A stretch of DNA of 59,774 nt from Roseburia sp. (lineage in GTDB: Bacteria > Bacillota > Clostridia > Lachnospirales > Lachnospiraceae). The notes beneath the pieces are model-generated. The model had not been told where the DNA came from and did no database searches. It saw only the letters and a program-made list of their open reading frames with translations. Positions 1-8,958 of the stretch are shown in pieces; the stretch's first letter is position 1; each line of letters begins with the position of its first letter. A program made the position numbers and the translations under genes. The DNA lies in assembly GCA_023667765.1 (NCBI GenBank), contig JAMOZS010000010.1, forward strand, positions 1 to 59,774, written 5' to 3'.

Positions 1-213
1 GCAGACCAGGACATTATTGGATAAAACCTGCCTGAGAATAAGCGAAAGCATTACTTTCTGGCAGGCTACAGAATGAAATATTATTGCAAAATGTCCCAAT
101 AATGCAAGAGACGGTACAACCGTTAGGTCATATCGTCTATTGCCATGATTAGTTCCTTACCACTATTAAACCTGATGTTTACTGGGTTTACGGCTCACCT
201 CCGACTATTCGAA

Positions 214-258
214 CTCGGCGTGTCCTTTGCTGCTATTAACTGTATTTGTTTAAGTTTT
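214..258. repeat. 45-bp imperfect direct repeat, copy A
   Basis: This block matches 2916-2960 at about 38 of 45 positions in the same orientation. Both copies begin CTCGGCGTGT and end TGTTTAAGTTTT. Copy B lies just upstream of a recombinase fragment, so both may be relics of the same mobile-element leader. The rest of positions 1-419 holds no ORF that I can support. Confidence 0.6.
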
Positions 259-419
259 ATGCAAATATACGCCCTTTTTACTTCCATTACATCATTTATT
301 ATAGCTTGCTGATTTTCTGTTGCCAAAATGTTGCCACGCATCCATGATAACAAATCCCTGCAAATCAAGGCATCAAAAAATACTCCCTAACGCTCTATCT
401 ATAACACTGTCTCTGTAAC

Positions 420-1757
420 TCACACATGATCTCTTATAAATACATAATAGTCCGTATCATAGCCGCCCCAGCGATAATCCCCGCTCTTCCACTCTATAAT
501 CATATAGTCCATGTCACCAACTGTCACAATTTCATATGCACAGGCGGTATGATTGTAATGTTTCAGCACATAACCCTTCGTCCAGCTCTGAAGCTCTTTA
601 CCCAATATGGTTTCATCCATATAAACACTGGATAAAAATCCCGCTTCTCCAAAATGCATATGCTTAAAAAATAGTTTTTCCTGAGGGAGATGATTCCCAT
701 CCGGATCAAATTCCTCTCTATTGCGGATAAAGTCAAAGGCCCTCCAATCTCCCAAGACCCGCTCGTCATTCACAAAAGGCATATCCGTGTCATCTTCTCT
801 GGCAATCTCACGTTTGGTATACCTGTTTTTATCAACCTGTTCCAGCACTAATACGGTAGGCATCCCGCCGCGAAGATATTCATAGGCTTTATTCTCCACA
901 AACATATAACGGCTGCCTTGATAGTCCTCAATTTGATATCTGCATAAACAGGACTGGTCGCCGCCGTTCAATTTCAGATATCCTTTTGTCCAGCTATAAA
1001 TCCAGTAATCTTCTCCACCCGGCAGGAAATAGATTTCCCTATCCTTATTTCCCATATCAGATTCCCTCCGCTCTCCCTGCTCGGAATAAAAATCTTCCTT
1101 TACGGCATATTCACCAACAACCTTCCATTTGCCAATGACCTGCCCGTCATCCTCAAAAACAAGGTCTATATTTTCATGCAGCTCCCCCATTTCATCTCTA
1201 AGTTTTGCTACCTTGGCAACCACCTGTATCTCATTTTTGTCTTTACCGCCATAGGTCATGAATCCGGAAATACGCTGGAAATTTCTTCTTTGTATTTCCT
1301 CGTCCAAACTGCGCCATGCAGCCTGCAAGTCTTTGGAATTTAACGGTATGGGCAAGGACATTCCCTTTATAAGCATTTCTCCAAATGGATTTTCTTCTAC
1401 TACTGACAGTGTTTCCTGTTCAACCTTCGTATTTTTCTCCTCTTTCTCAAATATCATACATTTCACCTCCGCAATGGCAGCAAGCATATTTCGGCATTCC
1501 GACTCCCGATGTTCCAGAATGCCCTTTATGAACTCATGATTGTCGGCATTTTTCAGAATATCCCTTATTTCTTTCAGAGAAAGACCGCCGCCCTTTAATA
1601 ACTCAATTTTCTGCACCTGCCCTATCTGTCCAGTCGAATAATAACGATAACCGGAAAAATGGTCAACATAGTCCGGACATAACAGCCCCTCTTTATCATA
1701 ATGCCTAAGCGCCGATATGGGCATTCCCGTTATCTTTGCAAATTCACCTATTTTCAT
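420..1757 (-). CDS. MerR-family transcriptional regulator with long C-terminal ligand domain
   Basis: The first 70 residues are a MerR winged helix: MKIGEFAKITGMPISALRHY, then the wing motif SGYRYYS and KEIRDIL. A short dimerisation helix follows at about residues 80-110. The remaining 330 residues are far longer than a minimal MerR effector domain. They are rich in Trp, Tyr and Gly and look like two repeats of a beta-rich ligand-binding module (KGYLKLNG and KGYVLKHY recur), as in BmrR/GyrI-like sensors; that is inference. The ATG is preceded by GAAAGAGG. A promoter with a 19-bp spacer lies upstream, so autoregulation by promoter twisting is likely. The ligand is unknown. Confidence 0.85.
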   Translation of the reverse strand: MKIGEFAKITGMPISALRHYDKEGLLCPDYVDHFSGYRYYSTGQIGQVQKIELLKGGGLSLKEIRDILKNADNHEFIKGILEHRESECRNMLAAIAEVKCMIFEKEEKNTKVEQETLSVVEENPFGEMLIKGMSLPIPLNSKDLQAAWRSLDEEIQRRNFQRISGFMTYGGKDKNEIQVVAKVAKLRDEMGELHENIDLVFEDDGQVIGKWKVVGEYAVKEDFYSEQGERRESDMGNKDREIYFLPGGEDYWIYSWTKGYLKLNGGDQSCLCRYQIEDYQGSRYMFVENKAYEYLRGGMPTVLVLEQVDKNRYTKREIAREDDTDMPFVNDERVLGDWRAFDFIRNREEFDPDGNHLPQEKLFFKHMHFGEAGFLSSVYMDETILGKELQSWTKGYVLKHYNHTACAYEIVTVGDMDYMIIEWKSGDYRWGGYDTDYYVFIRDHV

Positions 1758-1814
1758 ACCTGTGCCTCTTTCAAAAATCTATTTACAGTTACTTATGAAA
1801 CGCTTCATGAAAGA

Positions 1815-1845
1815 AGTATAAACCTAATGTATGGTTTAGAGTCAA
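1815..1845 (-). promoter_or_regulatory. MerR-type promoter/operator of the MerR gene
   Basis: On the minus strand, TTGACT (1840-1845) and TATACT (1815-1820) are separated by 19 bp, the over-long spacing typical of MerR-activated promoters. The spacer contains the dyad TAAACC-N8-GGTTTA. The stretch from here to 2255 shows no convincing gene. Confidence 0.7.
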
Positions 1846-2255
1846 CCCCGACAAACTAAAGTGTTGAATCAATGCCATTTGCTGTCTTTCAGAGGGCATT
1901 GAGAACTTGCATATAATATCCTGTTTTTTTACTTTGCTTTACAAAATCAACATACGCATAGAGCAAAATAACGGTAAGTTAGCCCTTAAATTAAGTTTTT
2001 TCTGTATGCTTGCCGGCAACACCTATTTAATCCAATTCATAATAATACGAATATGGCAGGATATCTTATAGACCACCTGCCATACCTAATAACCTATATC
2101 AAATCAATATCACTCGAGCTCTTTCCAAGTTTTTTATCAGCAACTCACAAATGCTGATATTTCCTACAATTAGGGCAATTCCATTTCATAAAATGTTGCT
2201 CTATTCGCATCGTTTCAAATGTTTTTAGTAGCAAATCAATAGCAACCTTTACAAC

Positions 2256-2790
2256 CTATACTAATTCATTGGCTTGATATAATCTACTTTTTTCATTACT
2301 CGAAACAATCTGCTTACACTGTAGCAGTTTCCGCCACTCATCATGTTTCGCCTTACTCCGCATATTTACACTTCCGGTATCGTATTTTCTTGCCCATTCA
2401 ACAAAATCCAAATGTTGCTGATACATATCCCCGCCCGGAGCAATTCTATCTCCAAATTTATCCCATTCTCGCAGCTTAATTCTTTCAATTCTGATTTCAG
2501 TATCCGTAACCAACCTGATTACTAATGTAAATAACGGAATCAATTCATCGCCCCAATCTACCAGTGAACCGGAGATTACTACATTATCATTTTCTGAAAT
2601 ATCTTTTTTCATCAGAGCAAGCCGTTCTTCCTTACTTCCTCGTAGTATACCTCGGATTGGTTGGAAGCCAGAAATAGTCATCGGTATCCATAAATTTATA
2701 ACCCAACTCTTCACTGATTTTTCTTCCTAAAGTAGAGGTTCCCGAACCGGAAGCTCCATAAATATGTATTACATTCTTCATTTTCATCAT
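2256..2790 (-). pseudogene. Adenylate-kinase-like P-loop NTPase, frameshifted
   Basis: From the ATG at 2790 (after GAGGTGG) the frame reads a P-loop, GASGSGTSTLG, then LGYKFMDTDDYFW and TNPRYTTRK, and hits a stop near 2637. The frame one base away continues as GSKEERLALMKKDI, VVISGSLVDWGDEL and further to a stop at 2256. Together they make a normal protein of about 178 residues resembling small AAA/shikimate-kinase-like nucleotide kinases of Firmicutes. One indel near 2640 therefore splits the gene. A sequencing error cannot be excluded, but the flanks are also decayed, so a genuine pseudogene is plausible. Confidence 0.75.
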
Positions 2791-2915
2791 TAACAAACTC
2801 CACCTCTTCTAAAATATGACAACATATGTTCTGTTTCAACAGACTTTCGCAATTTCTTACGATTGTTTCTCAATCTACGGCACCATTGTTGCAACTCCAA
2901 TCATAACCACCACAC

Positions 2916-2960
2916 CTCGGCGTGTTTTTTGTTGTTCTTAACTATATCTGTTTAAGTTTT
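2916..2960. repeat. 45-bp imperfect direct repeat, copy B
   Basis: This is the second copy of the block at 214-258. It lies about 30 bp upstream of the tyrosine-recombinase fragment and may be the conserved leader of that element. Confidence 0.6.
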
Positions 2961-2991
2961 TTATTACAAATATTTATATTCCTTCAGGGAA

Positions 2992-3354
2992 ATGATTTCC
3001 CTGGGTGGTCTTACCGAACATACTCTTACAGGTTACTGCACCTATATTCGTGCTTATCTGAATTATCTTTCCAATGTTCTTCACAAATCCCCTGAAGACA
3101 TTTCCTGGCAGGAACTGCGCGGTTACATCAAATGGCTGCAGCATTCCAGAAACCTTTCTGACCGTACCATCAACTGTGCCATCTCACAGCTGCGCTTCTT
3201 CACACTGTATGTCTTACACAAACTCAGAGCAGTTTATCTTTTGTATAAGCTGTTCTTTTTTGTTGCTGCTCTGAATATGATACTTTCCTTAAGAATTATA
3301 ACAAAAAATCCGGGGAAAAACTTTGCGCGGATTGGGCAGTTTATGGTGCTTTGA
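2992..3354 (+). pseudogene. Tyrosine recombinase, N-terminal (core-binding) fragment
   Basis: Residues 1-73 match the SAM-like core-binding domain of XerC/D-like integrases: LTEHTLTGYCTYIRAYL, ISWQELRGYIKWLQ and TINCAISQLRFFTLYVLHK. After about position 3213 the frame continues with unrelated residues (LRAVYLLYKLFFF). The catalytic domain carrying the R...HxxR...Y residues is absent. The sharp loss of homology indicates a recombination or deletion junction. The in-frame sequence upstream of the ATG (SFRE) suggests that the original start was also lost. Confidence 0.7.
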
Positions 3355-3435
3355 AAATCAGGCTTGTCAGACATGGCTTCATCAAAATTGATGAAATAGT
3401 TGACATTTTTATGCTGTTTACTTATAATGTAAACA

Positions 3436-3642
3436 TAAGGAAAGCACTGCGACAAGCGGTTGGCTTCCAGTATAGAGTGTTTAAATAATTTACTTATCTA
3501 AACAGCCGTCACTTTGCCGAGTGGCGGTTGTTGCTTTTTACAATTACTGTAATAGTAAATCTACCAATATGTAGCGTAATCCGCATAAGCCTCACCTTTC
3601 GGAGGATATCAGCCAACCGCCTGCCGCTATGCAGTGCTTCCC
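3436..3642. repeat. Inverted repeat locus around a hairpin
   Basis: GGAAAGCACTGC...AGCGGTTGGCT (about 3438-3464) is repeated in inverse orientation at about 3611-3642 (AGCCAACCGCC...GCAGTGCTTCC). Between the arms lies a strong terminator hairpin. A short plus-strand frame ends at 3488 and reads FMLFTYNVNIRKALRQAVGF. The layout resembles a small-RNA or type I toxin locus, or the ends of a MITE. I cannot decide between these. Confidence 0.45.
3501..3539 (+). terminator. Rho-independent terminator
   Basis: A 12-bp stem, AACAGCCGTCAC / GTGGCGGTTGTT (two G-U pairs on the plus transcript), encloses an 8-nt loop and is followed by GCTTTTT. It ends whatever short transcript crosses the inverted-repeat locus. 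Positions 3540-3961 hold no gene. Confidence 0.65.
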
Positions 3643-3961
3643 ATCCTTGTTAAGGACTTCTTTATTGTATCAATGCAGCTAATGCCTGTCAATTATTTTA
3701 CTAAATTATTGATATTCTTCGTATGGTTTTTTCATATTTTTTTGAAAGCATTTCCATCAGTTCTTTTCGCCTGATTTATTTTGTGTTATACTTTGTCATA
3801 AATTTTTCTTGTCTTCGCTCCGGTCGATATAACACAAGGGAATGTCTAAGGGCAAACACACATGCTTAAATTTAGTGTTTTCAAGGCTTTGTCCCAATGA
3901 TAAAGGCAAAATATAACAGTTATTAAAATGCTAAAGATGCTTTCATTTCCAGTATAAATTT

Positions 3962-4825
3962 TTATGAATTTTGAAGTATGTCGGAGAGTTCCGCAAACTG
4001 TGCCAGCGTCAGCGTCTCGCCCCGAACAGTGGCGGACAGTCCCATTTGTTCCAGCGCTCCGACTGCCTTCTCCCTGGAAATATTCAATCCAGCGGCGTTG
4101 CTCAAACCATTGGCTAAGGTCTTCCTTCGTTGATTAAAAGAAGCCCGAATCAAGGAAAACATGTACTCGGCGTCAGACACCTTAACCGGCGGCTCCTCAT
4201 AACGGGTCAAACGGATAACCGCACTTCCCACGCTCGGCTGAGGCATAAAGCAGCTGGGCGGCACATTCGCCACGATTTCCGGCTTTGCATAATACTGTAC
4301 CGCCAGAGATAACGCACCGTAATCCTTGGTGCCGGGGCCTACCTGCATGCGCTCCGCCACCTCCTTCTGTACCATAATCGTAATGCTCTTTATAGGCGCC
4401 CTGCTCTCAAAAAGCGCCATAATAATAGGCGTTGTGATATAATAGGGAAGATTCGCCACCACCTTGACCGGCCTGCCTTCGTTCTGCTCCTCCACAAGCC
4501 GCCGAAGGTCCGTTTTCAAAATATCCTCGTTTATAATCGTCACATTCTCATAATCCGACAGCGTCTCCTGCAGTATGGGAATCAACGCCTTGTCGATTTC
4601 CACCGCTGTCACCTGCGCCGCCGCCTCCGCCAGATACTGCGTCATCGTACCGATTCCCGGCCCAATCTCCAGCACGCAGTCCTCCTTCGTAATTTGGGCT
4701 TCCTTCACAATCCGCTCCAGCACCTCGGGAGCAATCAAAAAATTCTGTCCGAACTTCTTCTGAAAACGAAACTGATACTTCTGCAAAATCTCTATGGTAT
4801 TACGGGGTATACCTAAATATGCCAT
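3962..4825 (-). CDS. rsmA: 16S rRNA (adenine1518-N6/adenine1519-N6)-dimethyltransferase
   Basis: RsmA (KsgA) dimethylates two adjacent adenines in the 3' hairpin of 16S rRNA using SAM. The family signature KFGQNFL is followed by the SAM site EIGPGIGTMT, the acidic VTAVEID, and the catalytic motif NLPYYITTPI. The C-terminal half carries FNQRRKTL. I place the start at MAYLGIPRN (4825), preceded by GGAGAGG; the upstream extension in the same frame is not needed. The length of 287 aa is usual. The start overlaps the end of the HAD gene by 13 nt, so the two are translationally coupled. Confidence 0.95.
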   Translation of the reverse strand: MAYLGIPRNTIEILQKYQFRFQKKFGQNFLIAPEVLERIVKEAQITKEDCVLEIGPGIGTMTQYLAEAAAQVTAVEIDKALIPILQETLSDYENVTIINEDILKTDLRRLVEEQNEGRPVKVVANLPYYITTPIIMALFESRAPIKSITIMVQKEVAERMQVGPGTKDYGALSLAVQYYAKPEIVANVPPSCFMPQPSVGSAVIRLTRYEEPPVKVSDAEYMFSLIRASFNQRRKTLANGLSNAAGLNISREKAVGALEQMGLSATVRGETLTLAQFAELSDILQNS

Positions 4826-5505
4826 TTTCCCTCTCCTCCAAAGCAATTATCCCCTTTTTCTTCCCTCTCCAGATAATCCTTCACCTCCGCCAAATCCTTA
4901 AAAATCCCCAGGCTCAATCGCTTCATCTCCTCATCCGGCGGTATGATATCCGGAACCATAAGAGGCATCATGCCCGCCCTGTAAGCGGAGCGGATGCCAT
5001 TATAGGAATCCTCTATCGCATATGCCTCCTTGGGTTGCACTCCCAGCTCCTCGCAGGCCATCAGATAAATCTCCGGCTCCGGCTTGGAATGGACAATCAT
5101 ATCTCCTGTAACCAACACGGAGAAATATTCTCTGATGCCGGCCCTCTCCAGATGGTCCTCCACGCTCTGCCGCCTGGTAGAAGAGGCCAGCGCAATACGC
5201 ACACCCCTGTCCTGTAAATATGTCAAAAGCTCCCTCACCCCCGGCTTTTCCGGCAGGCCCCGCTCCTCGATACACCGCCAGAATTCCTCTCCTGCCAGCT
5301 TGCGAAAGCCGTCATAATCAAACTCCTCTCCGTAATAATCCCTTATGATTTCACGGGTATCCGTGGAATTGGAGCCGATGCAGCGTGGGAATACCTCCTC
5401 CATATCCGGCAGGCCCTGACTCTCTGCCACCCGGCACCAGCTGTCCATACAAAGCCTTTCCGTGTCAAATAATACGCCATCCATATCAAATACTACTGCT
5501 TTCAT
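4813..5505 (-). CDS. HAD-superfamily phosphatase, beta-phosphoglucomutase-like
   Basis: The 230-aa protein has all four HAD motifs: DMDGVLFDTE with the nucleophile Asp at residue 7, ALASSTRR (motif II), the Lys of KPEPEIYLMA (motif III), and EDSYNGIRSAYRAG (motif IV acidic pair). The alpha-helical C1 cap between residues 15 and 85 places it in the beta-phosphoglucomutase/phosphoglycolate-phosphatase subfamily. The likely substrate is a sugar or metabolite phosphate in the cytoplasm. It is expressed with rsmA downstream, with overlapping ends. The exact substrate cannot be read from sequence. Confidence 0.88.
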   Translation of the reverse strand: MKAVVFDMDGVLFDTERLCMDSWCRVAESQGLPDMEEVFPRCIGSNSTDTREIIRDYYGEEFDYDGFRKLAGEEFWRCIEERGLPEKPGVRELLTYLQDRGVRIALASSTRRQSVEDHLERAGIREYFSVLVTGDMIVHSKPEPEIYLMACEELGVQPKEAYAIEDSYNGIRSAYRAGMMPLMVPDIIPPDEEMKRLSLGIFKDLAEVKDYLEREEKGDNCFGGEGKWHI

Positions 5506-5631
5506 CTGCGAAACGCTCCTTGTGTTTTTATACTTTTAAAAATGATAAGGCAAAGCTTCTTCACATTATACCATGCCTTCGTTAAAACACAACCACAAGA
5601 TACGCAGATTCAAAACTCTCTTTTTCTGTTT

Positions 5632-6483
5632 TTAATTCTCTTTTAACAGCGTCTGCAGACTGTGATAGGCAGCTTTATAAGCTCTGACACCGCTCTTCTC
5701 CTTTTTTGCCTCCGGATTCTTCTCCAGCCGGTCAAGCCCGGCAAAATGGAACAAATGAGGCTCCAGACTCAGATACCCCGAAAATCCCCTTTCCTCCAAT
5801 CGCCTGAAGATTTCCTGCAGCGCGCCGTCTCCCTCTCCCGGCAGCACGACCTCCCCGCTTGACCGGACGGCATCCTTCACATGTATATAGGCAATAGAAT
5901 CCTCCAACAGTGCATATGCTTCCCGGGTATCCTGTCCGCATTGGATAAAATTGGCAAAATCAAATATTCCCCGGAAGTGCTCTCCATAAAAGGCATCAAA
6001 TAAATTTTTACATTGCGCCGCCCGGGCTCCATAGATGCCCTTTTCATTTTCATGCAACAGCACTACCTCCTCCCGGGCCGCATAGTCTATCAACTTTCCT
6101 ATCCGTTCAAATACCTGTCCCCGAAAAGCCTCCGGATTTTTCTCATCCGGCAGATAAAAGCTAAACATCCTGATATAAGGCGTATTAAAGCAATGCGCCA
6201 GCTCCACAATATGCCGAAAGCTTTCAAAATGCTCCTCAAAATCATCCTCAATACCAATCTTTCCGATAGGAGAGCCAATCGCCGAAACCCCCACCCCCTG
6301 TTCTGACATTTTCTTTTTCAGCTCCAACGCCTTTGTCATAGAGATGTCTGACACACCAATACCGTCCGCTCCTCTCAGTTCCAGAAAATTCTGCCCCAGC
6401 TCTTTCAGAACCTCAAGCTGCTCGTCAAAGGATGAGGCTATCTCATCCGCAAATCCTGTTATTTTACATTTCTCCAGCATCAT
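5632..6483 (-). CDS. Sugar phosphate isomerase/epimerase (AP-endonuclease-2 TIM barrel)
   Basis: This 283-aa protein belongs to the xylose-isomerase-like TIM-barrel family. It shows ITGFADEIA at the N terminus, LELRGADG, the metal-ligand Glu in LLHENEKGIYG, a DFANFIQCG strand, HVKDA, and the C-terminal Glu in GYLSLEPH. It is the last gene of a three-gene operon behind two Gfo/Idh/MocA oxidoreductases. That is a frequent arrangement for catabolism of unusual sugars or inositol-type compounds through keto-intermediates. ATG-ATG follows AAGAGG, and either could start. The substrate is not identifiable. Confidence 0.85.
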   Translation of the reverse strand: MMLEKCKITGFADEIASSFDEQLEVLKELGQNFLELRGADGIGVSDISMTKALELKKKMSEQGVGVSAIGSPIGKIGIEDDFEEHFESFRHIVELAHCFNTPYIRMFSFYLPDEKNPEAFRGQVFERIGKLIDYAAREEVVLLHENEKGIYGARAAQCKNLFDAFYGEHFRGIFDFANFIQCGQDTREAYALLEDSIAYIHVKDAVRSSGEVVLPGEGDGALQEIFRRLEERGFSGYLSLEPHLFHFAGLDRLEKNPEAKKEKSGVRAYKAAYHSLQTLLKEN

Positions 6484-6499
6484 ATACCTCTTTTCCGTG

Positions 6500-7513
6500 T
6501 TATTTTACTGTTTCCCTCAGATAAGCGGAATCATATATCCGCAAAAACAACCTCAATGTTTCTTCCACATTTTCAAAATCCAGAATATCCGACTCGCCCT
6601 TCTGAATACTGTTATAGAATTGTTCAATCGCCTGTCCATGTCCGGCTCCCCAATAATCCTTTCCAAAACCTTTTTCTCCGGGCATTTCAATGATTTCCTC
6701 TTCTCCCTTATTCTCTTTCAGAAATACGCTGCCCTCCTCCATACGGATACGCCCCCTCTCACACTGAAGCTCCAAGACAGGCGCCGCATCCGCCGCATAA
6801 CCGGTGGTCACATACAGACATCCCGCCGCCTGGGAATATCTGATATGAGCGCATAGGGTATCCTCCACTTCTATCTCTTCCTTCAGATGGAAATTATCCA
6901 TCATCGCCTCTACCCCGCATGGCTTTTCATCCACCAGATATTGTATTAAATCAAGCGTGTGTATCCCCTGATTGATAAGAGCGCCCCCGCCCGCCAAATG
7001 CTTCTTTCCCCGCCAGCTGCCGGCGGCATAGTAACTTTTATCCCGACACCATGTCACAATTCCCCTGACTCCCACAATACTGCCAAAATAATTTTCACGC
7101 AAAAGCTTCCTGACAAACTGCACCTCCGGATTCCGTCTGTTCTGAAAACATACCCCTGTTTTGATTCCCCCAGCCCCGCTCTGTCTGTTGACAGCTTCTT
7201 TCAGCATATGAAACTGCTCCCAGGAAATAACCGGCGGCTTCTCCATAAACACATGGATTCCTCTGTCCAGACATTCTACTGCCATAGCCGCATGCAGGTA
7301 ATGAGGCGTACAGATATGCACGACATCCAATTTCTCCTGTTCCAGCATCTCCATCCAGTCCGTGTGAAAGCTGCCCCCATATCTTGCTGCAAGGCGCCGG
7401 GCTCTCTCTGGTACGCAATCGGCCACTGAAACCAGCTCGGAATCCTCCAGCGCCATAATACTCTTTGCATGAACCTCCGAAATGCAGCCACAGCCAATGA
7501 TTCCCACTCTCAT
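6500..7513 (-). CDS. Gfo/Idh/MocA-family NAD(P)-dependent oxidoreductase (second)
   Basis: The Rossmann signature is GIIGCGCISEVHAKS at the N terminus, followed by VHICTPHYLHAAMAVECL and the family EKPP motif (FMEKPPVIS). The C-terminal dimerisation/substrate domain includes GGGALINQGIHTLDL. The catalytic Lys is expected in EKPP, and the His in GIHTLD is the second typical active-site residue. The start is ATG at 7513 (MRVGIIG) after GAAGGAG; an upstream TTG is less likely. The gene begins 18 nt inside the end of the preceding oxidoreductase, showing translational coupling. It probably oxidises a sugar or polyol. Confidence 0.88.
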   Translation of the reverse strand: MRVGIIGCGCISEVHAKSIMALEDSELVSVADCVPERARRLAARYGGSFHTDWMEMLEQEKLDVVHICTPHYLHAAMAVECLDRGIHVFMEKPPVISWEQFHMLKEAVNRQSGAGGIKTGVCFQNRRNPEVQFVRKLLRENYFGSIVGVRGIVTWCRDKSYYAAGSWRGKKHLAGGGALINQGIHTLDLIQYLVDEKPCGVEAMMDNFHLKEEIEVEDTLCAHIRYSQAAGCLYVTTGYAADAAPVLELQCERGRIRMEEGSVFLKENKGEEEIIEMPGEKGFGKDYWGAGHGQAIEQFYNSIQKGESDILDFENVEETLRLFLRIYDSAYLRETVK

Positions 7514-7530
7514 ATCAACCACTCCTTCAC

Positions 7531-8688
7531 TCAACTGCCATACGTACCGGTCGTGTCAAAGGTCACTTCCTCTTTCAGCTGCTTCTTTTGCGAGCGTTCC
7601 CTTCTTTTATTCAGTTCCTGCAAAAAAACATCCTCATTCACCGGTATCTCTACCGTCTGTCCCAGCCAGGCAGACAGATGCATGGCATTTGACAGCATCA
7701 AACCGTTGATTCCTTCCTGCCCCTTTGCAACCAATGGGCCGCCGTGCAGAACAGCCTGTGCAAAGGCGGCCAGAACTCCGTTATGCTGCGTGTTTTCTCC
7801 CTCGATATCCACTGTTTTCCACTGTCCCTCCGGCTGTGTAAAACCTTCCTTTGACCGGAAGCAATATTCTCTTTCGTTGATTGATAATTCATATAACATC
7901 AATTTCCCATTCTCACTGACCAGCTTTGCCCGCTCCAAATCAACCTCCAGGCGGTTTGTCCCCGGCGCATCGCCTGTAGAAGTAACAAACACACCCGTCG
8001 CTCCGTTAGGGAATTCCAGATAGGCCGTCACATCATCCTCCACCTCAATATCATGCCACTTTCCCTCATGGCAAAAAGCGCGCACGTTGCACGGCATACC
8101 ACAAATCCACTGAAGTAAATCCAGGTTATGAGGACATTGGTTCAGAAGCACCCCTCCTCCTTCACCGTCCCAGGTAGCACGCCATTCTCCCGAATCATAA
8201 TAGGCCTGTGTTCTGTACCAGTCCGTAATCATCCAGTTGACCCTCTTCATCGCGCCGTAATCACCGCTTTGCACCAGTTCTCTCAGCCTTCGATACAGGG
8301 GATTGGTTCTCTGATTAAACATCAATCCAAACACCACCCCATGCTTATCCGCCTCCTCGTTCATCTCCCGCACCTGCTTTGTATACACTCCCGCCGGTTT
8401 TTCGGACAACACATGCAAGCCATGCCGAAAGCCCTTGATAGCCAGCTCGGGATGAATATAATGAGGCGTCGCTATCAAAATAGCGTCTACATCCCCCGAA
8501 TCCATCAGCACATCTGCGCTTTCATAAATATGTACTGTATCAGGCAAATTCTCCTTTGCCCAATTCCTTCTGCTCTCCTTCACATCCGCCACCGCTGTCA
8601 ACACCATATCGGGAATTTTGTTTTCTGCAATCTGTCTGCAATGATTGCTTCCCATTCCTCCCACACCGATAACACCGATTCGCACCAT
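7531..8688 (-). CDS. Gfo/Idh/MocA-family NAD(P)-dependent oxidoreductase (first)
   Basis: This is the first gene of the sugar operon, 385 aa. GVIGVGGMGSNHCRQ is the dinucleotide-binding loop. ATPHYIHPELAIKG and SEKPAGVY (catalytic Lys) follow, then WRATWDGEGGGVLLNQCPHNLDLL in the C-terminal domain, where the His of CPHNLD is the presumed acid/base. I use the ATG at 8688, seven nt after GGAGG, rather than a TTG two codons earlier. Two paralogous dehydrogenases plus a TIM-barrel isomerase suggest sequential oxidation, epimerisation and reduction of one substrate. The divergent AraC gene probably regulates it. Confidence 0.9.
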   Translation of the reverse strand: MVRIGVIGVGGMGSNHCRQIAENKIPDMVLTAVADVKESRRNWAKENLPDTVHIYESADVLMDSGDVDAILIATPHYIHPELAIKGFRHGLHVLSEKPAGVYTKQVREMNEEADKHGVVFGLMFNQRTNPLYRRLRELVQSGDYGAMKRVNWMITDWYRTQAYYDSGEWRATWDGEGGGVLLNQCPHNLDLLQWICGMPCNVRAFCHEGKWHDIEVEDDVTAYLEFPNGATGVFVTSTGDAPGTNRLEVDLERAKLVSENGKLMLYELSINEREYCFRSKEGFTQPEGQWKTVDIEGENTQHNGVLAAFAQAVLHGGPLVAKGQEGINGLMLSNAMHLSAWLGQTVEIPVNEDVFLQELNKRRERSQKKQLKEEVTFDTTGTYGS

Positions 8689-8778
8689 AGCCAAACCTCC
8701 TTATTCCGCTTATTCTCTTGAAATTGTTACCTGTTCCATAGGATTATATAGAGCCTCCGACGCAGGAAACAATTTTCT

Positions 8779-8813
8779 CTAAGGAAGGGCCGATTGAATC
8801 AGCGCTTCCTTAG
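8779..8813. repeat. Dispersed palindromic repeat, copy 1
   Basis: CTAAGGAAG (8779-8787) and CTTCCTTAG (8805-8813) flank a second dyad, GATT-N-AATC. A near-identical element occurs inverted at 30130-30165. It lies in the divergent promoter region between the oxidoreductase operon and the AraC gene. It could be a MITE-like or REP-like element. The remainder of 8689-8958 is promoter DNA. Confidence 0.6.
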
Positions 8814-8958
8814 CGTTTTCCTAATTATGATAGTATACCTCTCTCCCTTAATATGCCATTGCAAATGAGCAAAAGAATATTGCAAATATAGCCCTCTCTA
8901 TTATATAATAAAATAACTGCAAAACCGTATCACTATCTCATAGGAAGAGGTATTTACC

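Noticed and set aside
3234-3455. 73-codon minus-strand ORF over the recombinase fragment end
   Set aside because: No ribosome site and antisense to a more coherent plus-strand frame.
7469-8721. Long plus-strand ORFs opposite the oxidoreductase genes
   Set aside because: Shadow frames of the Gfo/Idh/MocA genes with Ser/His-rich, non-protein-like composition.
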